From Nucisporomicrobium flavum (GTDB taxonomy: Bacteria > Actinomycetota > Actinomycetes > Mycobacteriales > Micromonosporaceae), in NCBI RefSeq assembly GCF_016464385.1, contig NZ_JADMLH010000002.1, forward strand, positions 529,701 through 593,700: DNA of 64,000 bases, in the 5' to 3' direction. Below the pieces are notes generated by a model that had not been told where the DNA came from, did not search any database, and saw only the letters and a list, made by a program, of their open reading frames with translations. A program made the position numbers and the translations under genes. This document shows, piece by piece, positions 1 through 9,117 of this stretch; position 1 is the first letter of the stretch; every line of letters begins with the position of its first letter.

Positions 1-3000
1 CCTCCGTGGCCGAGGTGTTCGGGCCGTACGCCGGCGGCGAGAAGCCGGTCATCGGCTCGGTGAAGTCGATGATCGGCCACGCGATGCCGGCGGCCGGGGT
101 GGCCGGCCTCATCAAGGCGACGCTCGCGGTGTACCACGGCGTCCTGCCGCCGACCCTGAACGTCACGAAGCCTCGCGCGGAGATGGCGAAGACCCGGTTC
201 CAGCCGATCCCGGCGGCGCAGCCGTGGCGCAGCGAGGGACCGCGCCGGGCCGGCGTCAACGCGTTCGGCTTCGGCGGCGTCAATGCGCACGTCATCGTCG
301 AGCAGTACGAGTCCGCCGCCGCCGTGACGGTCGCCGAGCCGGAGCGCATCCTCTGGCTCGCCGCCTCGTCCGTCGAGGAGATGGGCCGCCTGCTCGAGCG
401 CCCCGATGTCCGCGACCTGGCCCGGCCCGGGACCGGTGGCCCGGTACGCCTCGGCCTCGTCGACCCCACCGACCAGCGCCTCGCCATCGCCCGCAAGATC
501 GTGGCGCGCGGCGAGGCGTGGCGCGGCGGGCGCGACCTGTGGTTCACGCCGCGCCCGCTGCTCGGCCCGGGCGGCGGCAAGCTGGCGTTCGTGTTCCCCG
601 GCGTGGAGGCGGAGTTCGCGCCGCGTACCGCCGACATCGCCGCCCACTTCGGGCTGCCGCACCGCGAGTGGACCGCCGAGGACCTCGGCAAGCACGGCTC
701 CGGCCTGGTCGAGGTGGGCAAGCTGCTGGACACCGCGTTGCGGCGGATGAACGTACGCCCGGACGCGGTCGCCGGGCACAGCCTCGGGGAGTGGACCGCC
801 GCGGCGGTCACCGGGCAGATGAGCACCCAGGGCGTCGACGCGTTCCTCGGCATCTTCGACGCCGACAGCGTGGAGGTCTCCGGGTACGCGTTCGCCGCGG
901 TCAGCGCCCCGATGGAGACGGTGACGCCGCTGCTGGACGGCTACCCGGGCGTGGTCCTGTCGCACGACAACGCGCCCAACCAGTGCGTGGTGAACGGTCC
1001 CCGCGAGCAGGTGCAGCGCCTGGTCGACGACCTGCGTGCGCGGACGATCCTGTGTCAGCTGCTGCCGTTCCGGTCGGCGTTCCACACGCCGGTGTTCGCC
1101 GAGGGGCTGCAGGCGATCGGCGCGGCGCTGGGCCGCTGGGAGGTGCACCCGACCGAGGTGCCGGTGTGGTCGGGCACGATCTCCGCGCCGTTCCCGTCGG
1201 ACCCGGACGAGGTCAATCAGCTCTTCATCCGCCACATGATCGAGCCGGTCCGGTTCCGCCGTACGGTCGGCGCGATGTACGACGCCGGCATCCGCGTGTT
1301 CCTGCAGGTGGGCGCCGGTCAGCTGGCCTCGCTGATCGACGACAACCTGCGCGACCGCGACCACCTCGCGATGCCGGTGAACGTGTCGCGCCGCGACGGC
1401 CTGGCCCAGCTGCGCCGGGTCGCCACGGCGTTGTGGGTGGACGGCGGCGACCCCGATCTCGACGTCCTGAACCCGGCACCCGCGCACCGGCCCGCGGCGA
1501 AGGTGAACGCGGTGGCCGAGCCGTCGGAGCGCAAGGGCCCGGCGGTCCGCCTCAACCTGGGCGGCCCGCTGGTGAAGCTCGGAGACGGCGCGGACCGGAT
1601 CCTCGGGCTGGCCGACACCACAAAAGCGCCCGCGTCGGCGCAGCCCGCGCCCGCGCAGCCCGCGCCCGCGCAGCCCGCGTCCGCGCAGCTGGCGTCCGCG
1701 CAGCCGGCGCCCGTGCAGGGCAACGTCGAGGCGCACACCGCGGCGCTGTCCGCGCTGAGCAGGATGGCGGGCACGTCGAAGGCCGCGGCCGAGCTGGCCG
1801 CGCTGCTGCAGGAGACCGCCAGCGACGCGGTGACGGTCATGAAAGCGGGCGCCGCGCCCCCGGCGCAGCGACCGGTCATCCCGCGGCAGCAACCCGCACC
1901 GGTGCCCGCCGCGCCGGCGATCCCGCGGCAGCGAGCGGCGACGGCGCCGGCGGCGAGGCCGGTTGCGGCACCACCGCCGGTAACCGCTGGGCACGGATCG
2001 ACGGTGTCAGCGAGGCCGGTAGCCGTACCGTCGAAGGAAGCGGAGGAAGTCCTCCTCAGAACGACCCTCGACGTCTCCGTGGAGACGATGCCCTACCTGC
2101 GGGACCACTGCTTCTTCGTGCAGCCGGACGACTGGCCGCGGGTGGAGGACCGCTGGCCGGTGGTGCCCGCGACGACCGTGGTGCAGCACATGATGGATGC
2201 CGCCGAGCGGGCGCTGCCCGGCCTCAAGGCCGTCACGGTGCGCGACGCGAAGTTCAACCGCTGGCTGATCGCGGCGCCGCCGCAGAAGGTCGACATCACG
2301 GTCAAGCGGTCCGGTGCGAACGCTGTCACCGTCATCTTCGGCGGGTACGCCCGCTCCACCGTGGAGATGGCGGCCGCCTACCCGGAGCCGGCCGAGAAGC
2401 CGTGGACGCAGGACCCGGCGACCGAGTTCCCGCCGACGGTCAGCGCCGAGCAGATGTACGCCGAGCGCCTCATGTTCCACGGTCCGCTGTTCCAGGGCGT
2501 CACCGACGTCCACGCGCTCGGCGACATGCACGTGCGCGGGATCGTCACCGCGCCGACGCCGCCCGGGGCGCTGCTCGACAACGCCCTGCAGCTCATCGGC
2601 AACTGGCTCATCACGACCCAGCCGTTCCGCACGGTGGCGCTGCCGGTCGGGCTGCGCCACGTCACGTTCCACGGGCCGCCGCCGGCGCCCGGCACGGCGT
2701 TCGACTGCGTCGCCCGGGTCCGCAAGATCACCGACGGTGAGCTCGTCGCCGACACCCAGCTGTCGGTGAACGGCCGGGTGTGGGCGCAGATCAACGGCGC
2801 CACCGACCGGCGGTTCGACAGCCACCCCACCGCGCGGGCCTGCGAGCGGTTCCCGGAGAAGTACCCGATGTCCCAGCGCCAGGACGGCGGCTGGACGGTC
2901 GTCTTCGACGCGTGGACCGACCTGGTCACCCGCGGCATGGCGGCGCGCGGCATCCTCGGCGGCGAGGCAGCGGTCGAGTACGAACGGATGCCCGGCGCGC

Positions 3001-3542
3001 GCCGCAACCAGTGGATGCTGGGCCGGATCGCCGCCAAGGACGCGGTGCGGTTCCGGCAGTGGGACGCCGGGCACACCGACGTCTACCCGATCGAGCTGAC
3101 GGTGCGCAACGAGCCGAACGGCCGCCCGTACGTGCAGCTGCGACCGGGCCGCGGCCTGGTCGACTGCGCGGTGTCGATCGCGCACACCGGCGAGGCCGGC
3201 GTCGCGATCGCCGGCCCGGCGGGCGCGGAGGTGGGCATCGACGTGATCGAGATCGCCCCGCGCGAGGAGAGCACCTACCGGTACGCGCTCACCGACGCCG
3301 AACGCGCCCAGCTCACCGACGACCGCAGTTTCGCCCGGCTCTGGGCCGCGAAGGAGGCCGTCGGCAAGGCGCTCGGCACGGGGCTCGACGGCGCGCCCCG
3401 CCGCTTCGAGGTCTCGCTGGCCGCCGGCACGGTCACCGTCGGCGGCCGGGTCTTCCCGGTGGCCTGGCGGGAGATCGAGAACCCGCCGGAGCTGCCGCCG
3501 CGCCGATACGTCGTCGCCTGGACCACCACCGCACAGAAATAA
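1..3542 (+). CDS. Iterative type I polyketide/fatty acid synthase, 3' part (KS-AT-linker-DH-PPTase)
   Basis: The gene enters from the left edge, so its N-terminus is missing; 1179 codons are visible. The C-terminal third of a ketosynthase comes first: the second active-site histidine lies in SVKSMIGH (about residues 19-26), followed by NAFGFGGVNAH. An acyltransferase follows (about 190-470), with catalytic serine in GHSLGEW (about 257) and histidine in RSAFHTPVF. Its usual GxGSQ-like start reads VFPGVEAE instead. A long Ala/Pro linker with AQPAP repeats follows (about 480-690). Then come two hotdog-fold dehydratase-like halves (690-960) and a C-terminal 4'-phosphopantetheinyl transferase (VGIDVIEI near 1077, LWAAKEAVGKALG near 1113). 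No ketoreductase and no internal carrier serine were found; a separate carrier protein follows 11 bp later. A built-in PPTase recalls enediyne synthases and the KS-AT pairing recalls PfaA, but the missing KR and internal ACP fit neither exactly. The product is unknown. Confidence 0.85.
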   Translation, partial: SVAEVFGPYAGGEKPVIGSVKSMIGHAMPAAGVAGLIKATLAVYHGVLPPTLNVTKPRAEMAKTRFQPIPAAQPWRSEGPRRAGVNAFGFGGVNAHVIVEQYESAAAVTVAEPERILWLAASSVEEMGRLLERPDVRDLARPGTGGPVRLGLVDPTDQRLAIARKIVARGEAWRGGRDLWFTPRPLLGPGGGKLAFVFPGVEAEFAPRTADIAAHFGLPHREWTAEDLGKHGSGLVEVGKLLDTALRRMNVRPDAVAGHSLGEWTAAAVTGQMSTQGVDAFLGIFDADSVEVSGYAFAAVSAPMETVTPLLDGYPGVVLSHDNAPNQCVVNGPREQVQRLVDDLRARTILCQLLPFRSAFHTPVFAEGLQAIGAALGRWEVHPTEVPVWSGTISAPFPSDPDEVNQLFIRHMIEPVRFRRTVGAMYDAGIRVFLQVGAGQLASLIDDNLRDRDHLAMPVNVSRRDGLAQLRRVATALWVDGGDPDLDVLNPAPAHRPAAKVNAVAEPSERKGPAVRLNLGGPLVKLGDGADRILGLADTTKAPASAQPAPAQPAPAQPASAQLASAQPAPVQGNVEAHTAALSALSRMAGTSKAAAELAALLQETASDAVTVMKAGAAPPAQRPVIPRQQPAPVPAAPAIPRQRAATAPAARPVAAPPPVTAGHGSTVSARPVAVPSKEAEEVLLRTTLDVSVETMPYLRDHCFFVQPDDWPRVEDRWPVVPATTVVQHMMDAAERALPGLKAVTVRDAKFNRWLIAAPPQKVDITVKRSGANAVTVIFGGYARSTVEMAAAYPEPAEKPWTQDPATEFPPTVSAEQMYAERLMFHGPLFQGVTDVHALGDMHVRGIVTAPTPPGALLDNALQLIGNWLITTQPFRTVALPVGLRHVTFHGPPPAPGTAFDCVARVRKITDGELVADTQLSVNGRVWAQINGATDRRFDSHPTARACERFPEKYPMSQRQDGGWTVVFDAWTDLVTRGMAARGILGGEAAVEYERMPGARRNQWMLGRIAAKDAVRFRQWDAGHTDVYPIELTVRNEPNGRPYVQLRPGRGLVDCAVSIAHTGEAGVAIAGPAGAEVGIDVIEIAPREESTYRYALTDAERAQLTDDRSFARLWAAKEAVGKALGTGLDGAPRRFEVSLAAGTVTVGGRVFPVAWREIENPPELPPRRYVVAWTTTAQK

Positions 3543-3553
3543 GGAGCACCGCC

Positions 3554-3853
3554 ATGCCCCTCGACCAGACCGCCACGATCCTCGCCGACGTCGCCGGGAT
3601 GCTGCGTTCCGTGCTCGGCGACTTCGGCGACGACGCCGAGATCACCATGGACACCACCTTCCGCGACGACCTCGGCATGGAGAGCATCGACGTCGTCTCG
3701 CTGGCCGGGCGGCTGCAGGCCCGCTACGGCACCGCGGTCAACTTCGCGCTGTTCGTCTCGGGCCTGGACGTCGAGTCGGTGGGCGAGCTGCGCGTCGGCC
3801 AGCTCGTCGACTACATCGCCGACTCGCTCGCGAAGGTGCCGGCCACGTCATGA
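3554..3853 (+). CDS. Discrete acyl carrier protein
   Basis: This 99-residue protein has the length and pattern of an acyl carrier protein. The phosphopantetheine attachment serine lies in DDLGMESIDVVSL (about residues 36-48), after an acidic helix. The ATG at 3554 follows AAGGAG at 3541-3546, which overlaps the stop of the synthase upstream. Its own stop overlaps the start of the alpha/beta hydrolase (ATGA), so the genes are probably translationally coupled. The PPTase domain at the end of the upstream synthase is the obvious candidate to install its cofactor. Inference: it carries the growing chain for the synthase, which shows no carrier domain in its visible part. Confidence 0.88.
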   Translation: MPLDQTATILADVAGMLRSVLGDFGDDAEITMDTTFRDDLGMESIDVVSLAGRLQARYGTAVNFALFVSGLDVESVGELRVGQLVDYIADSLAKVPATS

Positions 3854-4620
3854 GCATGGTCCGGGCGAACGGGATCGCCCTGCACGTGGAGGAGGTGCCG
3901 CCGATCGGCGCCCACCGGGGCACGGTGGTGCTGATCCACGGCATGACCTCGGACAGCATGGCGAGCTGGTTCCTGACGCTGGCCCACCCGCTCTCCGAGG
4001 CCGGCATGCGGGTCCTGCTGTACGACCTGCGCGGTCACGGCCGCAGCGCCCGGCCGGAGTCCGGCTACCGGCTGGCCGACTTCGTCGACGATCTCGAGGC
4101 GCTGCTCGCGCACTGGGGCACCGACGGCCCGGTGTACCTGTTCGGCAACTCGTTCGGGGGCACGGTCGCGTTCGCGTACGCGGCCCGCCACCCGGCCGCG
4201 GTCGCCGGCATCGCCACGATCGAGTCGGCGCCGCCCACCGGGGAGTGGTTCGCCCGGATGGCGCGCCGGCTCGCCCGGGCCGCCGAGACGCTCGCGGACG
4301 CCGACGCGGTGGCCGCGAGCCGCCCGCTGGTGGCCCGGCGGATGCGTGCCGCGTCCGACCTGCTCGCCCAGACCAGCATCGGCGAGGAACTGCCGGCGAG
4401 TGACCTGCCCGACCCGGCGGCGCTCGCCACGATCGACTGTCCCGTCCTGTGCCTGTACGGCGGCGAATCGGCGGTCAAGGAGCTCGCGACCGCCACCGAG
4501 CGGCTGCTGCCGCAGTCGAAGCACGTCGTCGTCCCCGGCCAGAAGCACACCCTGCTCATCAAGGCTCCCGACCAGGTGCGCGCCGAGGTGCTGCCCTGGC
4601 TCGCCACCCACGTGCACTAG
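3850..4620 (+). CDS. Alpha/beta hydrolase, possible chain-releasing thioesterase
   Basis: A 256-residue protein of the alpha/beta hydrolase fold. The oxyanion strand VVLIHGMTS lies near residue 27, the nucleophile serine in GNSFGG near residue 98, an acid candidate in the strand before YGGES, and the late histidine in QKHTLL near residue 238. There is no signal peptide, so it should act in the cytoplasm. The start codon overlaps the stop of the carrier protein gene (ATGA) and the sulfotransferase starts 8 bp after its stop. Context suggests that it hydrolyses or transfers the acyl chain from the carrier protein, but the fold alone does not fix the substrate. Confidence 0.8.
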   Translation: MSMVRANGIALHVEEVPPIGAHRGTVVLIHGMTSDSMASWFLTLAHPLSEAGMRVLLYDLRGHGRSARPESGYRLADFVDDLEALLAHWGTDGPVYLFGNSFGGTVAFAYAARHPAAVAGIATIESAPPTGEWFARMARRLARAAETLADADAVAASRPLVARRMRAASDLLAQTSIGEELPASDLPDPAALATIDCPVLCLYGGESAVKELATATERLLPQSKHVVVPGQKHTLLIKAPDQVRAEVLPWLATHVH

Positions 4621-4628
4621 GAGGTCCG

Positions 4629-5570
4629 ATGGACCGCGCCATCATCATCAGCAACGGCCGCTGTGGTTCCACCCTGCTCTCGGACCTGATCGTCGAGGAG
4701 CCGGAGACCTGCTCGGTCCAGGAGTTCTTCATGTCGGTGGCGCCGTGGAACCGGAGCACCGAGATCATCACCGGGCCGGCGTACTGGGACGTGCTCAGCG
4801 GCCCCAAGGAGGAGCTGTCGGTGCTGTTCCGCATCGGCGTGCCGCCCAAGGAGGTGCGTTACCCGGCGTCCGGCCGCTTCAACGACGACCTGGTCAACCT
4901 GCCGCGGATCCTGGCCATCACGCTCGCCAAGCTGACCGACGACCCGGATGAGCTGTTCGACCGGCTCGCCCCGCGGGTGCGCGCGTTCCCGACGCAGAGC
5001 GTGGGCGCGCACCACCAGGCGTTCCTCGACCTGCTCACCGAGCTGACCGGCAAGAAGCGCTGGGTGGAGCGCTCGGGCGGCTCCAGCCAGGTGACGACGT
5101 CGCTGCTGGAGAACTTCCCGACCGCGAAGATCGTGTACCTGACCCGGGACTGGGCGGCCACCGCGAAGTCGATGAGCCGGCACTCCTCGTTCCAGCTCGT
5201 GCAGCTGCGGGTCGAGGCGGTCGGACGGTACGGCGTGGACCCGCTCACCGCCGATCCCGCCGACGACATGCCGGAGGAGGTCCGCGCGTACCTGCCGGAC
5301 CGGCTCACCGCCGAGTTCCTGCAGGAGCGCGGCCGGGACCCGAAGCGGTTCATGGGGCTGTGCGCGTTCATGAGCAGCCAGGCCGAGCAGGCGCTCGCCG
5401 ATCACCCGCCGGCCCACCTGCACACCATGGCGTACGAGGCCCTGGTCGCGGACCCGGTGGGCGAGCTGACCGCCCTCGGCGCATTCCTCGGCTTCGCCGA
5501 CCCGGCCGGCTGGGCGGTGTCGGTGGCCGACCGCGTCCGTAAGCCCGAACCAGTGGCGGTGCCGGCATGA
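4629..5570 (+). CDS. Stf0-like sulfotransferase
   Basis: This 313-residue protein begins with RAIIISNGRCGSTLLSDL, the 5'-phosphosulfate binding loop of PAPS-dependent sulfotransferases. It continues with KIVYLTRDWAATAKS (about residues 169-183), the region expected to bind the 3'-phosphate. The overall pattern fits the Stf0 group known from mycobacterial trehalose sulfation. The ATG at 4629 follows AGGAGG spanning the previous stop. The stop overlaps the start of the next gene (ATGA). Inference: it sulfates the polyketide, fatty acid or a glycolipid made by the adjoining genes; the acceptor is not visible from sequence. The cysD, cysN and cysQ genes further along the window would supply the sulfate donor precursor and remove PAP. 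Confidence 0.8.
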   Translation: MDRAIIISNGRCGSTLLSDLIVEEPETCSVQEFFMSVAPWNRSTEIITGPAYWDVLSGPKEELSVLFRIGVPPKEVRYPASGRFNDDLVNLPRILAITLAKLTDDPDELFDRLAPRVRAFPTQSVGAHHQAFLDLLTELTGKKRWVERSGGSSQVTTSLLENFPTAKIVYLTRDWAATAKSMSRHSSFQLVQLRVEAVGRYGVDPLTADPADDMPEEVRAYLPDRLTAEFLQERGRDPKRFMGLCAFMSSQAEQALADHPPAHLHTMAYEALVADPVGELTALGAFLGFADPAGWAVSVADRVRKPEPVAVPA

Positions 5571-7180
5571 CTGCATTAGCCGGGTTAGCAGCTGTTCTGC
5601 TCGCGGTCTCACCCACCACGGTCGCGCAGGCCGACACCTTCGAGCTGCTGGGCAAGGCGGCGGCCGACGAGTGCTTCGCGGGCATCGGGCAGCCGTACCC
5701 GGCGGGGCCGCCGTGCGCCGAGGGCAAGCCGAAGGTCAACCAGGCGTACGTGTGGGGGCTGACCCGGGCCGGCCGGCAGGTCTGGTTCGGCACCGGCGCC
5801 AACACCCACTGCCTGACCAGCGGCACCAGCCTCGCCACGAGCGAGCCGGTGGTCAACGACAACTACGTCTGCGAGTACGGCGAGAGCCAGGTCGCCCGCA
5901 CCCACCCGGCCGTGCCCGACGCGCTCGGCGACGTCCGCGCGCCGCAGGCGTGGCTGTACGACGCCACCACCGGCAGCCTCACCAACCGGTCCGGTGACAT
6001 CACGGCCGCCTCCGACGTGGACGCCCGGCGGCTGCGCAGCACGCTCGGCCTGCGCGCGGCGGGCACGCTCAACGGTGTCGTGCTGTTCGCCGGGCCGAAC
6101 CTGACCAGCACCCTCAACGTGTTCGCCTTCGACGCGGCCACGAAGCGCTACCTCGGCTCGCACACCTTCGCCCAGTACGGCAACGCCCGGACGTTCCTGG
6201 CCGCCGGGGGTTCCCTGTACCTCGGCGTGGGCATCGGCCCGGACGGCAGCCTCGGCGGGGCGGTGCTGCGCTGGCGCGGCAACCGGCTCACCCCGTTCCT
6301 CTTCGAACGGGTCGGCACGCTGCCCGCGCAGGCCGCCGACCTCGCCTACCAGGATGGCCGGCTGTACGCGACCACCTGGTCCACGGCCAAGCCCACCACG
6401 GACGCCCAGCTCGCCGGCGTGTGGCGCAGCCCGGAGCTGCCGCTGAACACCGGTGACACGGGCGCTTGGACCCAGGTGTGGAACGCCGGCAAGTACGAGA
6501 CCGACCCGCTCATCAAGGGCACGTACGGCCTCGGCGGCGTCGCGGCGTACGGCGGCTGGGTGTACTGGGGCAGCATGCACGTGCCGCTCAAGGCCACCAA
6601 GGTGCACCAGACGACGTACCCGCAGACCACCCCGGAGGGGCAGCGCGCCCAGGTCCGCTTCACCCAGCGCGCGACGAGCATCTGGCGGGGACGGAACCTC
6701 GGCACCCCGCAGCAGGAGATCGAGCTGCTGTACGGCGAATCCGCCCTGCCCCGCTACACGCCCGAGACGGGCACCTGGGCTGCGGTCCCGACGGGCTGGA
6801 CCGCGCGGTACGGCAGGTCCGGGTTCGGCAACACGTTCAACAACTACACGTGGCGGATGACCGTGGCCGGTGACCGCCTCTACGTCGGCACGATGGACTG
6901 GAGCTACCTCGTCCAGGACCTCGCCGAGGACGCGCCCCCCACCGACCCGGCCGGCTGGGGCGCCGACCTGTGGGCGTTCCCTTCCGCGGACGCCCCCGCC
7001 GAAGCCGTCGACACCCGCGGCCTCGGCAACTACCTCAATTACGGCGTCCGCACCATGGCCGCCGACGGGAACACCCTCTACCTCGGTATGGCGAACCCGA
7101 TGAACCTGCGCACCGATCCCGCCGACTCCGTCCCCGAGGGCGGCTGGGAACTGAGAAGGCTCACGGTGCCCAACCCGTAA
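5567..7180 (+). CDS. Secreted protein of unknown function, first of a tandem pair
   Basis: A 537-residue protein with a short N-terminal signal peptide (about residues 1-23, ending VAQA-DT). The mature part has recurring strand-rich segments (LYLGVGIG, GRLYATTW, DRLYVGTMDWSYL), which suggest a beta-propeller-like fold, though no named family was recognised. Cysteines near the N-terminus (ECF, PPC, HCL, VCEYGES) are shared with the next gene and may form disulfides. Its start overlaps the sulfotransferase stop by 4 bp, so it belongs to that operon. Conserved blocks such as NNYTWRMTV and RGLGNYLNYG near the end mark it as a paralogue of the protein encoded at 7295. Function unknown; the context suggests handling of the sulfated product outside the cell. 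Confidence 0.85.
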   Translation: MTALAGLAAVLLAVSPTTVAQADTFELLGKAAADECFAGIGQPYPAGPPCAEGKPKVNQAYVWGLTRAGRQVWFGTGANTHCLTSGTSLATSEPVVNDNYVCEYGESQVARTHPAVPDALGDVRAPQAWLYDATTGSLTNRSGDITAASDVDARRLRSTLGLRAAGTLNGVVLFAGPNLTSTLNVFAFDAATKRYLGSHTFAQYGNARTFLAAGGSLYLGVGIGPDGSLGGAVLRWRGNRLTPFLFERVGTLPAQAADLAYQDGRLYATTWSTAKPTTDAQLAGVWRSPELPLNTGDTGAWTQVWNAGKYETDPLIKGTYGLGGVAAYGGWVYWGSMHVPLKATKVHQTTYPQTTPEGQRAQVRFTQRATSIWRGRNLGTPQQEIELLYGESALPRYTPETGTWAAVPTGWTARYGRSGFGNTFNNYTWRMTVAGDRLYVGTMDWSYLVQDLAEDAPPTDPAGWGADLWAFPSADAPAEAVDTRGLGNYLNYGVRTMAADGNTLYLGMANPMNLRTDPADSVPEGGWELRRLTVPNP

Positions 7181-7294
7181 CCCACGAACGTGGGTGGGTG
7201 GCGCTTCCCACGACGCCGCCCGCCCGCCCCATCCCCCGCGCCCCCGCGAACCCTTCGCGGCGGGCGCTCGCCGCGTCTCAGGAGGACGATTAAG

Positions 7295-9019
7295 TTGATC
7301 AATATAAGAAGACTTCTCGCCATAGGGTCGGTGGCCCTCGTGGCCGCCGGCTCGGCGATCTCGCCGGCGGCCGCCGCGCCGACCCGGCCCGAGTACAAGT
7401 TCAACCTGCTCGCCAAGGCCAAGCCCGACGAGTGCTTCAACGGCGTCGGCCAGCCCTACCCGGCCGGGCCGCCCTGCTCCACCGGCAAACCCAAGGTCAA
7501 CCAGGCCTACGTCTGGGGCCTCACCCAGGTCGAGCAGACCCTCTGGTACGGCACCGGCGCCAACGTGCACTGCCTGGTCAGCGGCGCCACCCTCGACTAC
7601 GTCAAGCCCACCGCCAACGACAACTGGACCTGCGAGTACGGCGAGAGCCAGGCGTCCAAGGACGACGAGGCGATCCCCGACTACCTCGGCGACATGCGCG
7701 CCCCCGAGGTGTGGACGTACGACCTCACCACCCGCCTCGCCGTCAACAAGAGCGCCGAGATCCGCGCCAAGGGCCCCGACGACGCCCTCCGGCTGTCCCA
7801 CACCCTCGGCCTGCGCGCCGCCGGCCACATGGGCAACGTCGTGCTCCTCGGCGGCCCGGCGCTCGAGAACACGCTCAACATGTTCGCGTTCGACGCCACC
7901 ACCCAGGAGTACCTCGGCTCGATCAACTTCCCGGACTACGGCAACATCCGGACGTTCCTCGTCGCCGACGACGCCCTCTACCTCGGCGTCGGCATCGGCC
8001 GCAACGGCTCCGCCGGTGGCGCGGTCTGGCGCTGGAACGGCGACACGACCCGGCCGTTCGACTTCACCACCGTCGCCGCCCTGCCCGTGCAGGCCGCCGA
8101 CCTCACCGTCTACGACGGCCGCATCGCCGCCACCAGCTGGCCCGCCGAGCAGCCCACCAGCCAGGCGATGCTCGCCGGCCTCTGGGTCAGCCCCAAGCTC
8201 GCCGACGGCCTGCCCGGCCTCAACGACGAGGACAAGACCGGCTGGAAGCAGATCTGGAACGCCCGCCAGTACGAGCCGGACCGCGTCGTCTCCGCCACGT
8301 ACGGCGGCGGCGGCATCGCCGCGTTCGACGGGTACGTCTACTGGGGCACCATGCACGTGCCGATGAAGAGCAGCACCGTGCACGCCACCGTCTACCCGCC
8401 CACCACCGACCAGCAGGCCAAGGACCAGGCCGTCAAGACCCAGCGCGCGATCAGCATCTGGCGCGCCAAGGACATCGGCCTGCCCACCCAGAAGGTCGAA
8501 CTCGTGTACGGCGAGAAGACCCTCCCCGCCTGGGATCCGGCAACCTCCACCTGGTCGGACAAGACCACCAACTTCACGCCCCTGTACGGCAAGTCCGGCT
8601 TCGGCTACCTCTTCAACAACTACACGTGGCGCATGACCGTGGTCGACAACAAGCTCTTCGTCGGCACCATGGACTGGAGCTACCTCGTCAAGGACCTGCT
8701 GTCCGGCGCCGCCCCGCAGGCCCCGGTCAACAAGCGGGCCAAGAAGGCGCTCGCCGACCCGGACAACTGGCACATGCCGCTGATCAGCCCGTCGAACTTC
8801 GGCGGCGACCTCTACATGTTCCCGAACTCCAGCTCGCCCGCCCAGGCCGTCAACACGCGCGGCCTCGGCAACTACCTCAACTACGGGATCCGCAACATGG
8901 TCCCCAACGGCAAGGGCGGGCTCTACCTGGGCATGGCCAACCCGATGAACCTGCGTACGGACAAGCGCGACAGCAAGCCCGAGGGCGGCTGGGAACTCAT
9001 CGAGATGACCAAGCGCTGA
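7295..9019 (+). CDS. Secreted protein of unknown function, second of a tandem pair
   Basis: A 574-residue paralogue of the preceding gene. The TTG at 7295 is the preferred start because AGGAGG lies at 7280-7285, 9 nt upstream, and it gives a proper signal peptide (INIRRLLAIG, then a hydrophobic stretch, then SPAAAAP). The mature protein shares KPKVNQAYVWGLT, CEYGESQ, GFGYLFNNYTWRMTV, VGTMDWSYLVKDL and LYLGMANPMNLRTD with its neighbour, plus the same early cysteines. It carries an extra insert of about 30 residues near the end (NKRAKKALADPDNWHMPL). A stable hairpin follows the stop. The pair probably arose by tandem duplication. No catalytic motif could be named. Confidence 0.85.
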   Translation: MINIRRLLAIGSVALVAAGSAISPAAAAPTRPEYKFNLLAKAKPDECFNGVGQPYPAGPPCSTGKPKVNQAYVWGLTQVEQTLWYGTGANVHCLVSGATLDYVKPTANDNWTCEYGESQASKDDEAIPDYLGDMRAPEVWTYDLTTRLAVNKSAEIRAKGPDDALRLSHTLGLRAAGHMGNVVLLGGPALENTLNMFAFDATTQEYLGSINFPDYGNIRTFLVADDALYLGVGIGRNGSAGGAVWRWNGDTTRPFDFTTVAALPVQAADLTVYDGRIAATSWPAEQPTSQAMLAGLWVSPKLADGLPGLNDEDKTGWKQIWNARQYEPDRVVSATYGGGGIAAFDGYVYWGTMHVPMKSSTVHATVYPPTTDQQAKDQAVKTQRAISIWRAKDIGLPTQKVELVYGEKTLPAWDPATSTWSDKTTNFTPLYGKSGFGYLFNNYTWRMTVVDNKLFVGTMDWSYLVKDLLSGAAPQAPVNKRAKKALADPDNWHMPLISPSNFGGDLYMFPNSSSPAQAVNTRGLGNYLNYGIRNMVPNGKGGLYLGMANPMNLRTDKRDSKPEGGWELIEMTKR

Positions 9020-9034
9020 ACCGTCTCCACAGTG

Positions 9035-9060
9035 CTGGGCGGGCCACCAGGCCCGCCCAG
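9035..9060 (+). terminator. Perfect hairpin after the secreted-protein gene
   Basis: An 11-bp perfect stem (CTGGGCGGGCC / GGCCCGCCCAG) with loop ACCA lies 16 bp after the stop of the second secreted-protein gene. There is no T run after it, as is common for actinobacterial hairpins thought to stop transcription. It separates the synthase/sulfotransferase operon from the lipoprotein gene. Confidence 0.65.
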
Positions 9061-9117
9061 CCGCACTTCTGACCGCGCCCGTACGTTCCTCGAACATCGA
9101 CGGAGAACGGTGACGAC

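Noticed and set aside
7181..7200. Possible third copy of the short inserted element near CCCACGAACGTGGG
   Set aside because: Only a stretch of about 15 bases resembles the inserted core, it is in a spacer, and no flanking duplication is visible.
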